A DNA stretch of 64,000 nucleotides from Scatophagus argus (Eukaryota > Chordata > Actinopteri > Scatophagidae): the NCBI RefSeq assembly GCF_020382885.2, contig NC_058496.1:6254501-6318500 (forward strand). Direction: 5' to 3'. Positions 45,101 to 55,646 of this stretch are shown here, in pieces. Both the position numbers and the translations under genes were made by a program. Position 1 is the first letter of the stretch. Each line of letters opens with the position of its first letter. The notes under the pieces are model-generated. The model had not been told where the DNA came from and searched no databases. It saw only the letters and a program-made list of their open reading frames with translations.

Positions 45101-45191
45101 ATACGTCGACGTGTGTTACTGCTGGCAAATCAGTCAGCATGAGTGGCTGGACTTCAAGACGTTCAGTAAAGTCAAGGTTGTCTGGCTGTAG
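42185..45191 (+). CDS. Leucine-rich repeat protein of unknown function
   Basis: Four coding exons: 42185-42431, 42675-42841, 43047-44239 and 44813-45191. All are GT-AG and in frame, for 661 aa. I do not recognise a named orthologue. The N-terminus is basic (KARPGQSRVRKMKIKG), followed by SLKRLCLLSLADNMKEVWVKDY. Residues about 85-210 carry AMN1/FBXL-like LRRs (LVPQLRGLSLKRCPGL, LWSLDLSGAQQLP, LRSLSLAGTPC, LRHLDVSRCHFL). A long low-complexity acidic insert (about 315-375, ESEEDGSRDEG) splits the repeats, and a second acidic patch (EDAEEEQDEE) lies near 505-522. LRRs resume to the C-terminus (LQYVDVCYCWQIS, final VVWL). No F-box, signal peptide or membrane segment is visible. It could be a substrate adaptor, but that is only inference from the LRR type. 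Confidence 0.9.
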
Positions 45192-45234
45192 TGAGGAGAT
45201 GGACTGCTTCCGGTCCAGAAGCAATACTAATGAA

Positions 45235-45240
45235 AATAAA
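45235..45240 (+). terminator. Likely polyadenylation signal of the LRR gene
   Basis: AATAAA 44 bp after the stop codon, followed by a T-rich and TTGTG-containing stretch. It would give an unusually short 3' UTR. Confidence 0.5.
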
Positions 45241-46100
45241 TATACACTACACACTTTTTTACATTGTGCATTGCATTCATATCTCTCATAACCTGACACA
45301 GGCTGATATTATAGACTGTTTTTGCACTAACAAATTGCACTATGTTCTTCATACTTATCTTGTATCAAAATGACATGCTCCTCTAGTGCCTTGAATGAAT
45401 TGCAGATTGTGTCCTCTGTACTATTTTAAATGAATCTTTTTACTGTCATGTTTTTCTAAGGCATTGATGAATTGAATAGATAACATGTAACTTAGGTTTG
45501 AGGAACACTCTGGTGTTTATATCTTGTCCTTTCAGCATAATTCACCTAGGATATTATAAGGAGTGCATTTGTAGAGTTTTGATTTCAAAACTGACTGAAA
45601 AGAAGGCAAATTGCTTTCTGTTTAAGTGCTATTTCAGTAGTTTGGTGTATTGATAGTGATTGTGCCATTGCAGCACCAAAGAAGAGAACATCGTAAGATT
45701 AGGCCGAAGCACAGCAGACTGAACAAAACTGCATCTAATCTGAAATTCACATCATGCCATAGAGCTGCATCGCTATGCATCACACCACTGTAGTAAAATG
45801 TAATGTAAGATAAACCAATGTATACAAATAAAAATATATAATAAGACAATCTATGTGATAATTTGAGACATAAATTAATATCGGTAATACATAAAACAAT
45901 ACTTTGGACTCTTAAGACGCACAACAGGAAGAGTAAAAGTGCAGAAAAGGCGGATATATATGATCTACAGCAGTTTATTAGGTTACTTGAGAGAAACTGG
46001 TGGATTGTCGTGTTGTTTGAGCCCGGCCCACATTCCAGCCACCAGATGGCGTTAATGTGACCTTAATCTTGGTTACAACTCACTGTTAAATGAAAAAGAA
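45241..46100. other. Intergenic, nothing recognised
   Basis: AT-rich stretch between the LRR gene and the CpG-rich entpd4 5' region. No exon or known repeat was seen. Confidence 0.5.
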
Positions 46101-46304
46101 GAAGAGTAGCGCTGGGCGGTTCTCCTGTTTTGTTGCTTGCCGTCCGGCCAACGCGGAGGTGCAAAGCAAACACACTCTGGCCGGGCCCCTCACGTCACTC
46201 GCCGGAGACGTGCCACATACTCGCCTGTTAGCCAGCGGTTAGCATCTGGCTGCCCTGAAATGCGTTTTTTCCAGAAATGATGGAGGCGCCACTGTTTTGT
46301 AAGT
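46101..46304 (+). promoter_or_regulatory. entpd4: entpd4 promoter / first non-coding exon
   Basis: CpG-rich stretch (GGCCGGGCCCC, CGCCGGAGACG) ending in overlapping consensus donors GTAAGTAAGT at 46299 and 46303. This fits a TATA-less first exon splicing to the exon that carries the start codon at 46817. Confidence 0.5.
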
Positions 46305-46816
46305 AAGTATGGGCGTATTTTAATGCTACGAACGTATAACCTCGATGTGTTTATCATGACGTTGAGCAAAATATGTCAAATTTAGATCTTTTAGCTTGCT
46401 GCTACAACCAAACGTCTAACGTTACGATAGCCCCCCCCATACACATACACACACACACACAGACGTGTCAAAACACTCACGTTAGCTAAGATACCTGCTG
46501 CATTCTTAATATTAATGTTTCTCTGCCGGCCTTCCAGTCTGTCTCTTTTCTGTTTACATTTTAAATATGTTAAAATTGCCCCTTACGCCGTCTGTAGATG
46601 ACAGTTATGACACAAATGTTCTATCCATGTTCACAAGTCAGAACACTTCTTCCAATGTGAGGCCTTACTCAAATAATGTTAAAATGTCCGATATTTTCTC
46701 CCGAAAGATCATGCTGATAAGTGAAGAAAACGGGATGGAGACTCGGAACAAGCCCTTCAGCAGACTGATTCTTGTTTCATAATAAGCACACCAATAAATA
46801 GAAGACAGTCTGCATC

Positions 46817-49800
46817 ATGGGAAGGTTTGTTTACTGCCACTTGTGGATCTGTTGACTGATTTGTGAACTCATAAGTGTGACATATCTGCTCAGACTCCCC
46901 TTTCTTTAATCTGTTGACAGGATCAGCTTTTCATGCCTTTTCCCAGCCTCATGGCATTTCAGCCTGCCATCCCAGGTTCTTCCTCGGCTCCTGATCCCTT
47001 CCCTCAGACAGCTGCTCTTCATCGGCCTGGTGCTCTGCCTCATAGGACTGCTCTACCTACTGCTCATCACTGGGAAGGGACACGCCAGCTGGATCAGAAA
47101 AGAAAATCACTTCCACAGGTAAACTTAACAACCTCTCTCCCAGTGCTTATGTTAAAATGGGCACAAGCGATGTTCTGAACAATTATTTGTTGTCCAAAAG
47201 GCACTTGGCAAGGGTGACTGATGTGGATGCGACAGATATAAGCAATCCCAACCTCAACTACGGCCTGGTGGTGGACTGTGGCAGCAGTGGCTCCAGGGTG
47301 TTTGTGTACTGCTGGCCCCGGCATAATGGTAATCCTCATGAATTGCTGGATATACAGCAAATGAGGGATCAACACAGCAAGCCAGTTGTCATGAAGATCA
47401 AACCAGGTAAGAAGAAGAAGAATTACGGCTGTTTCTTTATTGACTCTGAATTAAATGTAATGTAAGCTAAATTTGCTCACTATAAAACAATGTGTTTGGT
47501 TTGAATATTTTTCCCTTGTAGGAATCTCTGAATTGGCTAAAACACCTGAGAAAGCCAGTGATTATATCTATCCACTGCTGAGCTTTGCTGCCCAACACAT
47601 CCCCAAAAATAAGCACCAAGAAACACCCCTGTACATCCTGTGCACAGCTGGAATGAGAATCCTTCCTGAAAGGTACAGTTGGGCTTAATGAGCATCGTAT
47701 TTAGCTTCTCATGCAAACTTGCAGTACCTTCAGAGGCCCCAGATGTAAATAACTGCAGGTAATATTCAAACAGCACAAAGTTACACTGAAAGCTAAAAAG
47801 CTTTGATGTTTAATATGCCAGACATTTTTTTGTTTGATCTCAGTCAACAAGAAGCACTTCTGGAGGATCTGCGAACCGACATCCCAGTCCACTTCAACTT
47901 CCTCTTCTCTGATTCCCACGTAGAAGTGATTTCTGGAAAACAGGAAGGTGAATAAAAGGAGTAATGAAAATAGATGGGAATGACAGTTAGTTTGCTCGAC
48001 TAAAATGCATTGCAGCTTTATTAGAATTCATGACTTTATAGAACATTTTGATTATAATATATTTAGTGCAAAAAGTGAATCATCATTTCTAACAAATTTG
48101 CATTTGCTAAGTTGCAGAGTAGAATCTCTTCTGTATTGCGGACTCTAATTTAAAATTTGTGCAAGACTGCAGAAGGTGGTAAAAGTTGATATATTAACTA
48201 TTTTCATCGTTGGCTTTAGGTGTCTATGCATGGATTGGGATAAACTTTGTCCTCGGACGGTTTAACCACGTGCACAATGGTAAGCCCCAAGCAACAGTAT
48301 TTCAACAGTGTGTCATTTTAAAAAGCAAATTTTGGTTTTGTTTTTTGCCAATAAATGGTTAATACGATACGTTTTGACTAATCAATCAACCAGTTCCACT
48401 CTGCCACAAAAACAACTATGTAGTCACACAATAATAACATGAATAATGACAAGGCTCCCTGCCTGACTCTATCACTCAACCTTCCAAGATGGGGAAGCTG
48501 TAGTGGAGGTACATGTCCCAGGCAGCGATCAGCAGGAGGCGCTGGTGAGGAAGAGGACTGCCGGTGTCCTGGACATGGGCGGCGTCTCCACGCAGATCGC
48601 ATACGAAGTGCCCAAAACTGTAAGCTTTGCTTCTCCACAGCAGGTTATTATCCACAACCAATTCTGTTTTTGTGCTGTCTTTGTTTTTTTTTTGTCACTC
48701 ACCCTTTGTTCTTCTCCCTTCTTCCAACCTCTGTCATTCCCTGGTTAAACCTGTATCCACCATTTTTGTCCGGTGGAGATGATCTACTCTCCATTCATCA
48801 CTATTGAAGGCACACTGTAAGCCTGCTGCATGACTCCATAGCAGGATTTTTGGAGTGAGAACATCAGAAGTCATTTATGCAGACAAAGCCAAGTACAATG
48901 GGAGTTGTCCATGTCAAGAATTCTGTTTGTTTTGTAGTGATTTCATGTAAAGTGACAGGTTTGACATACACAGCTTGTCATCTTAGTTCTAATTGTTTTT
49001 TTCTTCCCACCACATGATGTTCACTTGAATTTCCACTGTCATCTTGCTAAATGTTTCAGCTTTTGTTCTTTGATGTTTTGAAACACATAAAACTGGACAT
49101 AACAGACGACCTGCTATAATAATCTATAGTGATATTTTTTATGTCACCACTGCTGCCATCTGCAAATGTCAAACCCATGGTATGGTGGCTGAGAGAGCTC
49201 AGCGCACTGCAAGTTAAGAAAAAATTCCTGATGATTTTTACAACGCATGAGCCAAATTTTAGAAACCTGACATGCATACGACACAAATACACAAACGCAC
49301 TGCAAATACTGCAGCATAACATATTACATAAACGTTGCAGATGAAGACAATGGAGGTTCTTTTTCATCATGAGGACATTAGTGCTGAAAATGGCTTGAGC
49401 TTGAGTTTGTTTCAAAAGGTTCGTGACTCATGATGTGACTGAAGTCTGGTCCGTGTATCATCCATTTATGTTGCCCGCTGACATCACACTGCTGCTGTAC
49501 TGTGCACATGTGTGTGAAGTGACTGCCACACCCACCTGTGCGCTATTGAAGGCGTTTTCTTAAGAAGCAGTGCGTTGAGTTCTCTCGGCCACCATAACAG
49601 AAGCTTGTCATCGTTCCCAGGCTGATTTTTTTTTGTTTGTTCCCTAGGAGGAGGTTGCCAAGAACTTACTGGCCGAGTTCAACCTTGGATGTGATGCACA
49701 TCGCACAGAGCATGTTTATCGTGTTTATGTGTCCACTTTCCTGGGTTTTGGAGGAAATGCAGCACGCCAAAGATACGAGGAGAGCCTCATCAGAAATACT

Positions 49801-51841
49801 GCCACTCGAAACAAGTGAGAGTGGCAGCCAGAACGATTTGCTTGAGTCTCATTTTGTTTTGCGCTTTTTATTTACACTGCATTGCTGATTTCTCCAGGCT
49901 CTTCGATCAGCATACCGGTGAGACGGCAGAGTCCCCTCTCCTGGACCCTTGTCTGCCCTCAGACCTGCAGGATGAGATCGGTCCACCCACACAGAAGCTC
50001 CATCTGCGAGGCACAGGAGACTTTGACCGGTGTAGAGAGGTTCTCCAGCCGTTCCTCAACCGCACCAACGAGACCCAAACATCCCTCAGTGGGGTCTACC
50101 AGCCGGCTATTGACTACAGCAACAGTCAGTTCTACGGCTTCTCTGAGTTCTACTACTGCACAGAGGATGTGCTGCGCATGGGCGGGGATTATAACGCTTC
50201 TAAATATGCCCGGGCTGCCAAGGTAACTGCTGCATAGAGAAATCACATCTGCTTGTTGAAGCATGTCAGATACATCCTCAATAAGTAACTCATTATAGAC
50301 TACATCTTTCAGAAAGCTGCATCTAACTTCCATGTGCAGTTAAAATGCTGTCAAACAGCTAATCATCACACTGGCTAGTTTTATTTCAGAGTTTTGAACA
50401 CGGTGTTTTCTTTGTCAAACTGTTTAACGTACCATTTGAAATAAGGATTTTAAAACAACCCCACCTTGTGTGTTGATGTAAAAGGCAGACAGCAGTTGAT
50501 TCAGGATGGTTCTAAACCTTTGAAAGCTACTGTAGTTTTAACAGTATAGTTATTTGAGATAAACAGTTTAATGCACTATTTATTGGTGTTTTACTATTGG
50601 AAACATTACTAATGCCATCGTTGTCATTTACAGAGTTACTGTTTGACCCAGTGGAAGACACTGAGGGAACGCTTTGACTCCGGCCTGTATGCCTCACATG
50701 CTGATCTACACAGACTGAAGTACGTCACGCAGGATCAACAAACTGCTGTTTAAGGTCCTCTAATGAGTTGGTCACATTCTAAAAAAAATGATCCATTTAT
50801 CAATGGCTTTATGTTTACGTCTGCAGGTACCAGTGTTTTAAATCAGCATGGATGTATGAAGTACTGCACTCGGGCTTCTCTTTCCCAACCAATTACAAAA
50901 ACCTAAAGACTGCTCTGCTGGTCTATGATAAGGAGGTCCAATGGACTCTTGGAGCTATTCTTTATAGAACACGATTTCTGCCTTTGAGGTAAGTTAGATT
51001 TCCTCTCACACATGTCACTTTACTAATTAAGCCTCAAGTAATGTTAGACGGTGAAATCTCTGTTCCTCAGTATAAGTGCAGGAATGATTGATTAATCCTC
51101 ATAGCTATCGTTAACAACACTTTCTCATTCTGAACACCAGTGAAGAGTTGAAGCAGAGCCAGTGGCTTTTTGTTGCATTTAGCAGCCAGAGATAAAGTAA
51201 AGCTGAGCAATGTAACTGGTCTCGAACATTTTACCAATTTTTCAAGCTCTTGATCGTGGTGATTAATGGACTACACTTGGAAAAAGGATTCATATGTCAA
51301 GATAAGTTCATATGTGGCGTTAAAGGTGGAAAACAAAGACGTGTTCCTGACCAGTTTAGTTTGTATAAGATTGCAGTTGGGCAGGTTTGAGCTGAATGAC
51401 ACGTTGCTTAGACGAGAAATTCCTCCTTTCTGCTGCACAGAGTTAAGCCTTCCAAGAACTGAAAGATCGGGATTCTTGTTAGACCAAACTTCCTTATATC
51501 TTAACACGTGATGAACCGGGCTCTGAACTGATTTGCTGTGTACATTTTATCTCTTTGTTCAAAGCCGGTGTAATATGTGTGGGGCTTTTTTTGTTACCTC
51601 TTCCAGGGACATCCAGCAGGAAAGTCTGAAAGGAGCACACTCTCACTGGCGTCACAGTTTCTCCTTTGTCAACAACCACTACTTATTTCTGGCTTGTTTC
51701 TTCATTGTGTTGTTGTCCATTATGTTGTACTTACTGCGACTCCGCCGCATTCATCGGCGCTCAGCCCAGCGCTGCTCCCCCTCCTCTGTACCGTGGCTGG
51801 AGGAGGGCCTTGACTCACCCACACTCCCTATCAACCTCTAA
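46817..51841 (+). CDS. entpd4: ENTPD4, Golgi/lysosomal apyrase (UDPase)
   Basis: Twelve coding exons: 46817-46824, 46921-47118, 47201-47406, 47522-47672, 47844-47947, 48220-48279, 48489-48619, 49648-49814, 49898-50222, 50634-50719, 50827-50988 and 51607-51841. All are GT-AG and in frame, giving 610 aa (human about 616). The first coding piece is only 8 nt (ATG GGA AG). There are two membrane segments, residues about 33-53 and 558-576, with the catalytic domain in the lumen. Apyrase conserved regions are visible: VVDCGSSGSR (92-101), CTAGMR (178-183), EGVYAWIGINFVLG, and LDMGGVSTQIAYE from 270. The family hydrolyses UDP and other nucleoside diphosphates left by Golgi glycosyltransferases. I chose ENTPD4 over ENTPD7 because of VRKRTAGVLDMGGVSTQ and KTEEVAKNLLAEF. 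From memory, entpd4 and slc25a37 diverge in human; here they are in tandem. Confidence 0.96.
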
Positions 51842-52756
51842 ACTTTGTAGAGCATAAAGTCTGGACAGCACGTCTGGACGTTTCCAGTGCCAGTGTTCAC
51901 TCCTTTTCTTTCAGAGGCTCATCTGCTTTTTCAGGGGGCTTTTGAAGGCTGCTACCACAAAAGCGGAGCTCCTCCCTACAACAAGTACAGTAGTGAGAAT
52001 TGGAAGATTGATCTTATGTTGAGTCTGCAGGCTCACCTGAGCTCATGAAAATGTTTTTGTTCAGGACTGACGTGTCTTTATTTTCCTTAACTCATGTTCT
52101 TGCCAAACACAAAGGTACTTTGCTTGCTAGCTAATCTTCTGTACTCAAATGAATATGTAGTCCGTACTTTGATTTTTCTCCCTTTCTTTATGCCTTTTCT
52201 AAGTATATGATCATTTTTGGGGTTTTTTTTTTTTGTTTTGATTTTATAGTTGTCAAATGGTACAAGCACTCTCCATTTCTAAAGAAACCTCAAATGCAAT
52301 ACGATTTTTAAGTAGTGGACAGAGCACTTTGTAATGCAGTCAAAATGCTTTTCCCAGCTGGAATTGTCTTTCTTTTTTGTTTTTCTGTGTGCGTGTTTGT
52401 GTGTGTCTTTATCAAATTGTTATGCCTCAACAAGACAAGTAGCCTTTTAAAGGCAATACCAGTGCAATACATGTCTTGTCACTGTTGGGGCAAGTCTCCA
52501 GAACACATCTGCTCTTTTGACAAGGGTATCAGTTTCTCTTAAAGCCCTGCTGACAGTCTTGTGTTGGGTCATCTGACTTTTAAGTTGGATACCGTTGCAT
52601 ATATTTACGTTGGGCTTCATTTTTGGAAGCCGTCATATCACTGCTGTGAGGGGATTGTAAATGAGAAGCCCCATTATTTATATGAAAATGGTCCTGTGAA
52701 ATGTTTGCACAGATCAATGTGAAATACATGTTATCACATTGCAATTCAGTAATAAA
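51842..52756 (+). other. entpd4: entpd4 3' UTR and polyadenylation signal
   Basis: About 0.9 kb after the stop codon to an AATAAA at 52751-52756, followed within 25 bp by a TG-rich TACGTGTCTGG stretch. No conserved coding sequence. Confidence 0.6.
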
Positions 52757-55280
52757 GGTTTTATGGTATACGTGTCTGGCTCTTTATTTACTGGGGAGAT
52801 TAGACTGAACACATGGTGTCTTTGTCTTGTTCTTAAAGTATAACAAAAGCACCAACCTCTCTGTCTCTGAGAAGTTGGTTTGAAGCATTGCATGAGTGCT
52901 TCCGTCAGTTGTGATAATCTACATGCAGCCTCTCATGATCACGCAGACTGCACAGGTGCTGTCACATTTGGATGGTGTGTCACAGCTGTGCAGAGGCATC
53001 CTGAGATAATTGTTAGATCACCGCCTGTAAAAGTGTTTTCATTTGCACATGTAACCCAAGGCGAGGCTGCTGGTAATGGAAATTGGGCAAATGAGATTGT
53101 AATAATTTAAACTACATAGCGTGAGAGTCATGAGTGTGGGAAAAAATGAATGAATGTCTTCCTCTAAGCTCTTACAGTATTCAGATTCGTCAAAACTGCT
53201 GAGAAAATTACAAATGTGCAATAGGAAATGATCAAGGACAGTTTTCAGTCAACCAGCACTTGAGCTCTGAGTGTGAGACGTGTTAATACTTGATGCGTTC
53301 TGCATGTGGGACACACTAGACCCTCCTGTGTGGTCTGCACAAGGCGCTGTTGGTAACCATCATACATTGTGCCTCTAACAATAAAAGAACTTTGGTCCGT
53401 TTTAAATCAGTGCGTAATTGCTCCTCCAGATTGGTGCCTGAATGGGAGGATATTTTTATATTGTAAACATGCATGCCTGTCTTGTAATACAAAGTGTGAC
53501 TGAATGATCCAATTAAAGGTAATATATCGCACATATTGAGCCATGAAAGTAACAGTAAAGAACAGCAATTAATACATAAAGGATGTGAAATTGTACATGA
53601 GAAAGTGGCGGTTGCTGTACTGCAGTGCTTTTCCCCCTTTAAAAAGGTGGAATTAGTCTCAGCTCTGAGTGTAGTTTTTCACCTGAACAGGTGAAAACCA
53701 GCTGTAACAACGCTGATTCGCTCTTCTTTAACGTGCTGAGCTTCTATAATGCTGAGTCACTGATATGTCACACTGCTTCACCGACACACCCACAGTTACT
53801 GCAGTGTGCTTTGCGTGTACAGCTTATGTTTCAGCCAATGTTGAGTGACACTGAATGGCTAATTAATCAAGTCCACCTTATCGGTAGCACTTTGCTTGTG
53901 AAGTCCACCTACAGAGAGTTCACATATTTCTAACATCACAATTCAACTTCTTTGCCTGTGGACGTTTTGCAGATTATCTATTGACTACACGTGGGAGTTT
54001 GTGAATATACCTACATATTTACAGAATCTAGTTCAACTTGTACTGCTCTCCACCTTTGTTTCACAGTTTCTTTACAAATATTTAACATACAAATACTGTA
54101 TATGAAAGTATTCTCAGTTGGTTTTCACTCAAAATGGATAATCCAAATGAGCTCAGCAATAGAACAGTTAATGATATTAACATGAATGAACATAAATACA
54201 GTGATTTTTTTTTCTTTATAAAATTTGCAAGTAAAATATTTTTCACCAACAGAAAAAGAAAGTTCAGATCTCTCAAAAAAGAAAGTGACTTGACAAAATC
54301 TTTAGTGTGTTCTGTTGAATCAGATGAGATCTTAAACACAAACTGGCATCCAGTTGGATAACAAGGTGAAATTCAAACTTCTGGCCTGCAACAAGAGACT
54401 GGATGACACAGCCAAAAAGCAAATGATAAATTATTAAGAATGAGAGATGTGATGAGAAAAATGTGTAGGCATGCAATTAGCCTCATTAAGATGACTGGTG
54501 CTCTTATTCAGCAGCTGTGTTCACTATTTCATGGTATGAAGGACTGCAGGACTGACAGGTTGGACACAAGAGAGAGGGTGTTATGAGGGTGTTGTGAAGC
54601 TCACTTCATTTTAAAAACCTTTTAAACTTTTTTTTTCCTTCTGATTTGTCATTTAGACAGTAAAATCTTTCACTGCAGCTTTTTTTGTGAGGTTCCCCAG
54701 CACCTTTCAAAAATCGTGATCTCCAGCGGATTTAGTTAAAGCACTTGAACAATTTACTAGTACTACAACAATAGTAATTGGACATTTTCCCTTTGATTTT
54801 AAATGTAATATGGCTCTGTTTTGCACAAACCTAAATATTTGAGTATACCCCACCTAAATACTTTGTTTTATTACCCCCAGTGGTGGAAAGTAACTCATAC
54901 CCTAGTCGAGTATTTCTTCTATGTTTCCGCTGTACTACATTCCAAAGGGAAATATCGTTTCTGCTCCCCTCATGTAGTTCACTGCTTCAGTTAGCCTGTT
55001 AGTTACTTTGCAGTTCTTTGAGATTTTATCATAATCAGTCAGGCATCAAATATAAAAAGCCAATATATTTTTCAATTCATTTCTCTAGAATGGACCTTTC
55101 TATACGAGTACTTTTCTTATGGTCAATATTTTTGTACTCTTACTTGAAACTTAAAACTTTGAAGGACTTACGTAAATAGGTTATTACCATTTTTGCTCAA
55201 AAGTGTAAAGATTTTAATATGGTTGGTTGAACATTATTCATTGTACTATATATCCTTGTGAAAGAGTTTCTATGCAGTGT
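52757..55280. other. Intergenic between entpd4 and slc25a37
   Basis: AT-rich, no exon recognised. Contains a fragment of the hAT-type element at 54878-55150. Candidate regulatory sites for slc25a37 begin at the right edge. Confidence 0.55.
54878..55150 (+). mobile_element. hAT-type non-autonomous element, left end
   Basis: Starts with CAGTGGTGGAAAGTAACT, the typical terminus, then GAGTATTTCTTC, TGTACTACATTCC and AGGGAAATATCG. The right part degenerates near a TTTTTGTACTCTTACTTGAA stretch, and no good right terminus is seen. Confidence 0.6.
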
Positions 55281-55287
55281 TAATGAC

Positions 55288-55326
55288 CAGATGCAAGCTG
55301 ATAAGGAGACCAAACCTACTTATCTG
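55288..55326 (+). promoter_or_regulatory. slc25a37: Facing GATA sites upstream of slc25a37
   Basis: TGATAAGG at 55299-55306 and, on the opposite strand, AGATAAG (CTTATCT at 55319-55325). An E-box CAGATG lies at 55288-55293, 6 nt before the first GATA. The pair is about 320-350 bp before the mitoferrin-1 ATG. Mitoferrin-1 is a known GATA1-dependent erythroid gene; function of these particular sites is inference. Confidence 0.4.
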
Positions 55327-55439
55327 CTCAAGGAGGTCTGGGCGATTACAGTTGAGTCAAACCCATTCAAAAAGTCCCATAGACAATCATGCACAACAGG
55401 GCATCCAAGTGTCAGAGAGCTCTACCATGGAAACTTCTC

Positions 55440-55646
55440 ATTGGTCACCCCCGACCAAGAGCCTGCCCAATTGTTCAGCATCGGGAAATGATTGGTCCAC
55501 GACCCTGTAAGCCACGCCTCTAACTGTCAACGTCACACGGGCGCTGGAACTCCACTAAGTAGCGATGGTGTTGTGGTTGTACATGCCGCCGACGCCTCTC
55601 TGAGCGTTATCTTGTACAGAAGACCAACGGGGAGAGCTCACCACGC
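55440..55646 (+). promoter_or_regulatory. slc25a37: slc25a37 proximal promoter and leader
   Basis: Two reverse CCAAT boxes (ATTGG at 55440-55444 and 55491-55495), a CCACGCCTC CACCC/GC-type box near 55512-55520 and a rise in CpG before the start codon at 55647. No TATA box was seen. Confidence 0.5.
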
